Shown: piece by piece, positions 52,034 through 52,500 of the stretch
Numbering within the stretch: position 1 is the stretch's first letter
Layout: the number at the start of each line of letters is the position of its first letter
Source: Mortierella sp. BCC40632
Taxonomy: Eukaryota > Mortierellomycota > Mortierellomycetes > Mortierellales > Mortierellaceae
DNA: 52,500 nucleotides
Direction: 5' to 3'
NCBI GenBank assembly: GCA_011634665.1
Contig: WAEK01000018.1
Location: 1 to 52,500 of the forward strand
Notes under the pieces: model-generated
Seen by the model: only the letters and a program-made list of their open reading frames with translations
Database searches by the model: none
Told to the model about the DNA's origin: nothing
Translations under genes and position numbers: made by a program

Positions 52034-52500
52034 TGCTCTTCCACTCTCGATCCTCGACCACCCCCGCCTCTCCTTCCTCGCCTCCATTTCTCCAGGCCCA
52101 ACAGCAACCTCGTCCTTGGTCTCGATTGCAATCCACAACTTCTCGCCAACATCCTGCCCTTCTTTCCTCGCCCCATTCTCGACTTTCCTTTGTGGGCACA
52201 AGTGGCCATCGACGACCTGAATAACAAACAAGTGAATCCTTCGATAACACTCGCGCATTCCACACAGCAAGCACAGGCTGCTTAATTCACTGTTGTAGCT
52301 GCACCTCCTTCTCCTCCTCCTCCTCCGCCTCTCCCTCCTCTCCTTCTCCAGACCCTTGCTCCCGAGATCCTTCATCCCAGCTTTAGCATTTGGTTGTGTT
52401 CCTTGCTTCCTCGTTCTCTCTCTCTCTCCCTACACCCCCGCTCCTGCTCCTGCCTGCTCCTCGCCTATTCTCTTCACTCTTTTTTTCTTCTTCTTTTTCT

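Larger units (their letters stand above)
48191..52500. other. 4.3-kb CT-rich low-complexity region without convincing genes
   Basis: Homopolymers (A18 at 48197, T20 at 48378, A19 at 48598) are followed by CT-rich DNA to the window end. Longest frames are Ser/Leu (CTCT) or Arg/Glu (GAGA) translations of microsatellites and are not genes. Isolated exon-like bits can be read on either strand (for example minus 50704-50573 ending at a GTAAGAG, plus 51040-51120 after a CTTGCAG), but none joins into a phase-consistent model I trust. A long 5' leader/promoter of a gene beyond 52500 would explain the CT richness; this is inference. Confidence 0.45.

Noticed and set aside
48847..52375. Ser/Leu and Arg/Glu repeat proteins
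   Set aside because: Direct translations of CT/GA microsatellites in several frames at once.
1..52500. tRNA, rRNA and snoRNA genes
   Set aside because: I looked for cloverleaf A/B boxes and conserved rRNA segments and recognised none; a covariance-model scan would be needed to exclude small RNAs.

Overview
The window is nuclear DNA of a filamentous, probably early-diverging fungus. Genes carry several short GT-AG introns with poly-pyrimidine 3' ends, promoters are CT-rich, and the recognisable proteins (mitochondrial Atm1-type ABC transporter, mitochondrial PPR protein, Sec62, RecQ helicase, DUF2985 membrane protein, aftiphilin-like clathrin adaptor) are fungal in type. A Mortierella-like Mucoromycota host would fit the Fanzor, Tc1 and hAT-type content, but that placement is inference.

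The window has two halves. Positions 1-20,630 are repeat-dominated: a Gag remnant, a decayed Tc1-type transposon with a small hAT-like foldback element inserted in it, an 11-kb satellite array (29 monomers of about 375 bp in two types, A and B, with higher-order patterning), one C2H2 zinc-finger gene, and a nest of five families of small inverted-repeat elements. Several of these have intact 8-bp target duplications, and two identical 801-bp units look like a duplication mediated by such elements. Positions 21,395-48,190 are gene-dense: a 12-exon WD40 gene with SUMO-interacting-type motifs, a DUF2985 membrane protein, a 10-exon RecQ helicase, a small acidic protein, a composite nuclease gene, an aftiphilin-like protein, ATM1, a PPR gene and SEC62. 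From 48,191 to the end I see only CT-rich low-complexity DNA with no convincing gene.

The most striking locus is 33,964-37,758. Four exons with matching splice phases join an XPG/FEN1-type structure-specific nuclease domain to a C-terminal Fanzor/TnpB-type RuvC nuclease (DPG aspartate, rearranged glutamate just before a TSKRC four-cysteine zinc ribbon, and an HRD aspartate). I know of no described XPG-Fanzor fusion. This copy has two lesions, a one-base shift in an A7 run and an in-frame TAA, so it may be a recently disabled member of a multicopy family.

Exon models for the WD40 gene (862 aa), RecQ (942 aa), Atm1 (779 aa), PPR (669 aa), Sec62 (266 aa) and the aftiphilin-like protein (462 aa) were worked out by hand from splice sites, and all phases close. 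This also argues that the base-level consensus is good in the genic half. ATM1 and the PPR gene are divergent from one 0.7-kb promoter region and both act in mitochondria. RecQ and the acidic-protein gene share another divergent promoter. The aftiphilin-like gene and ATM1 converge.
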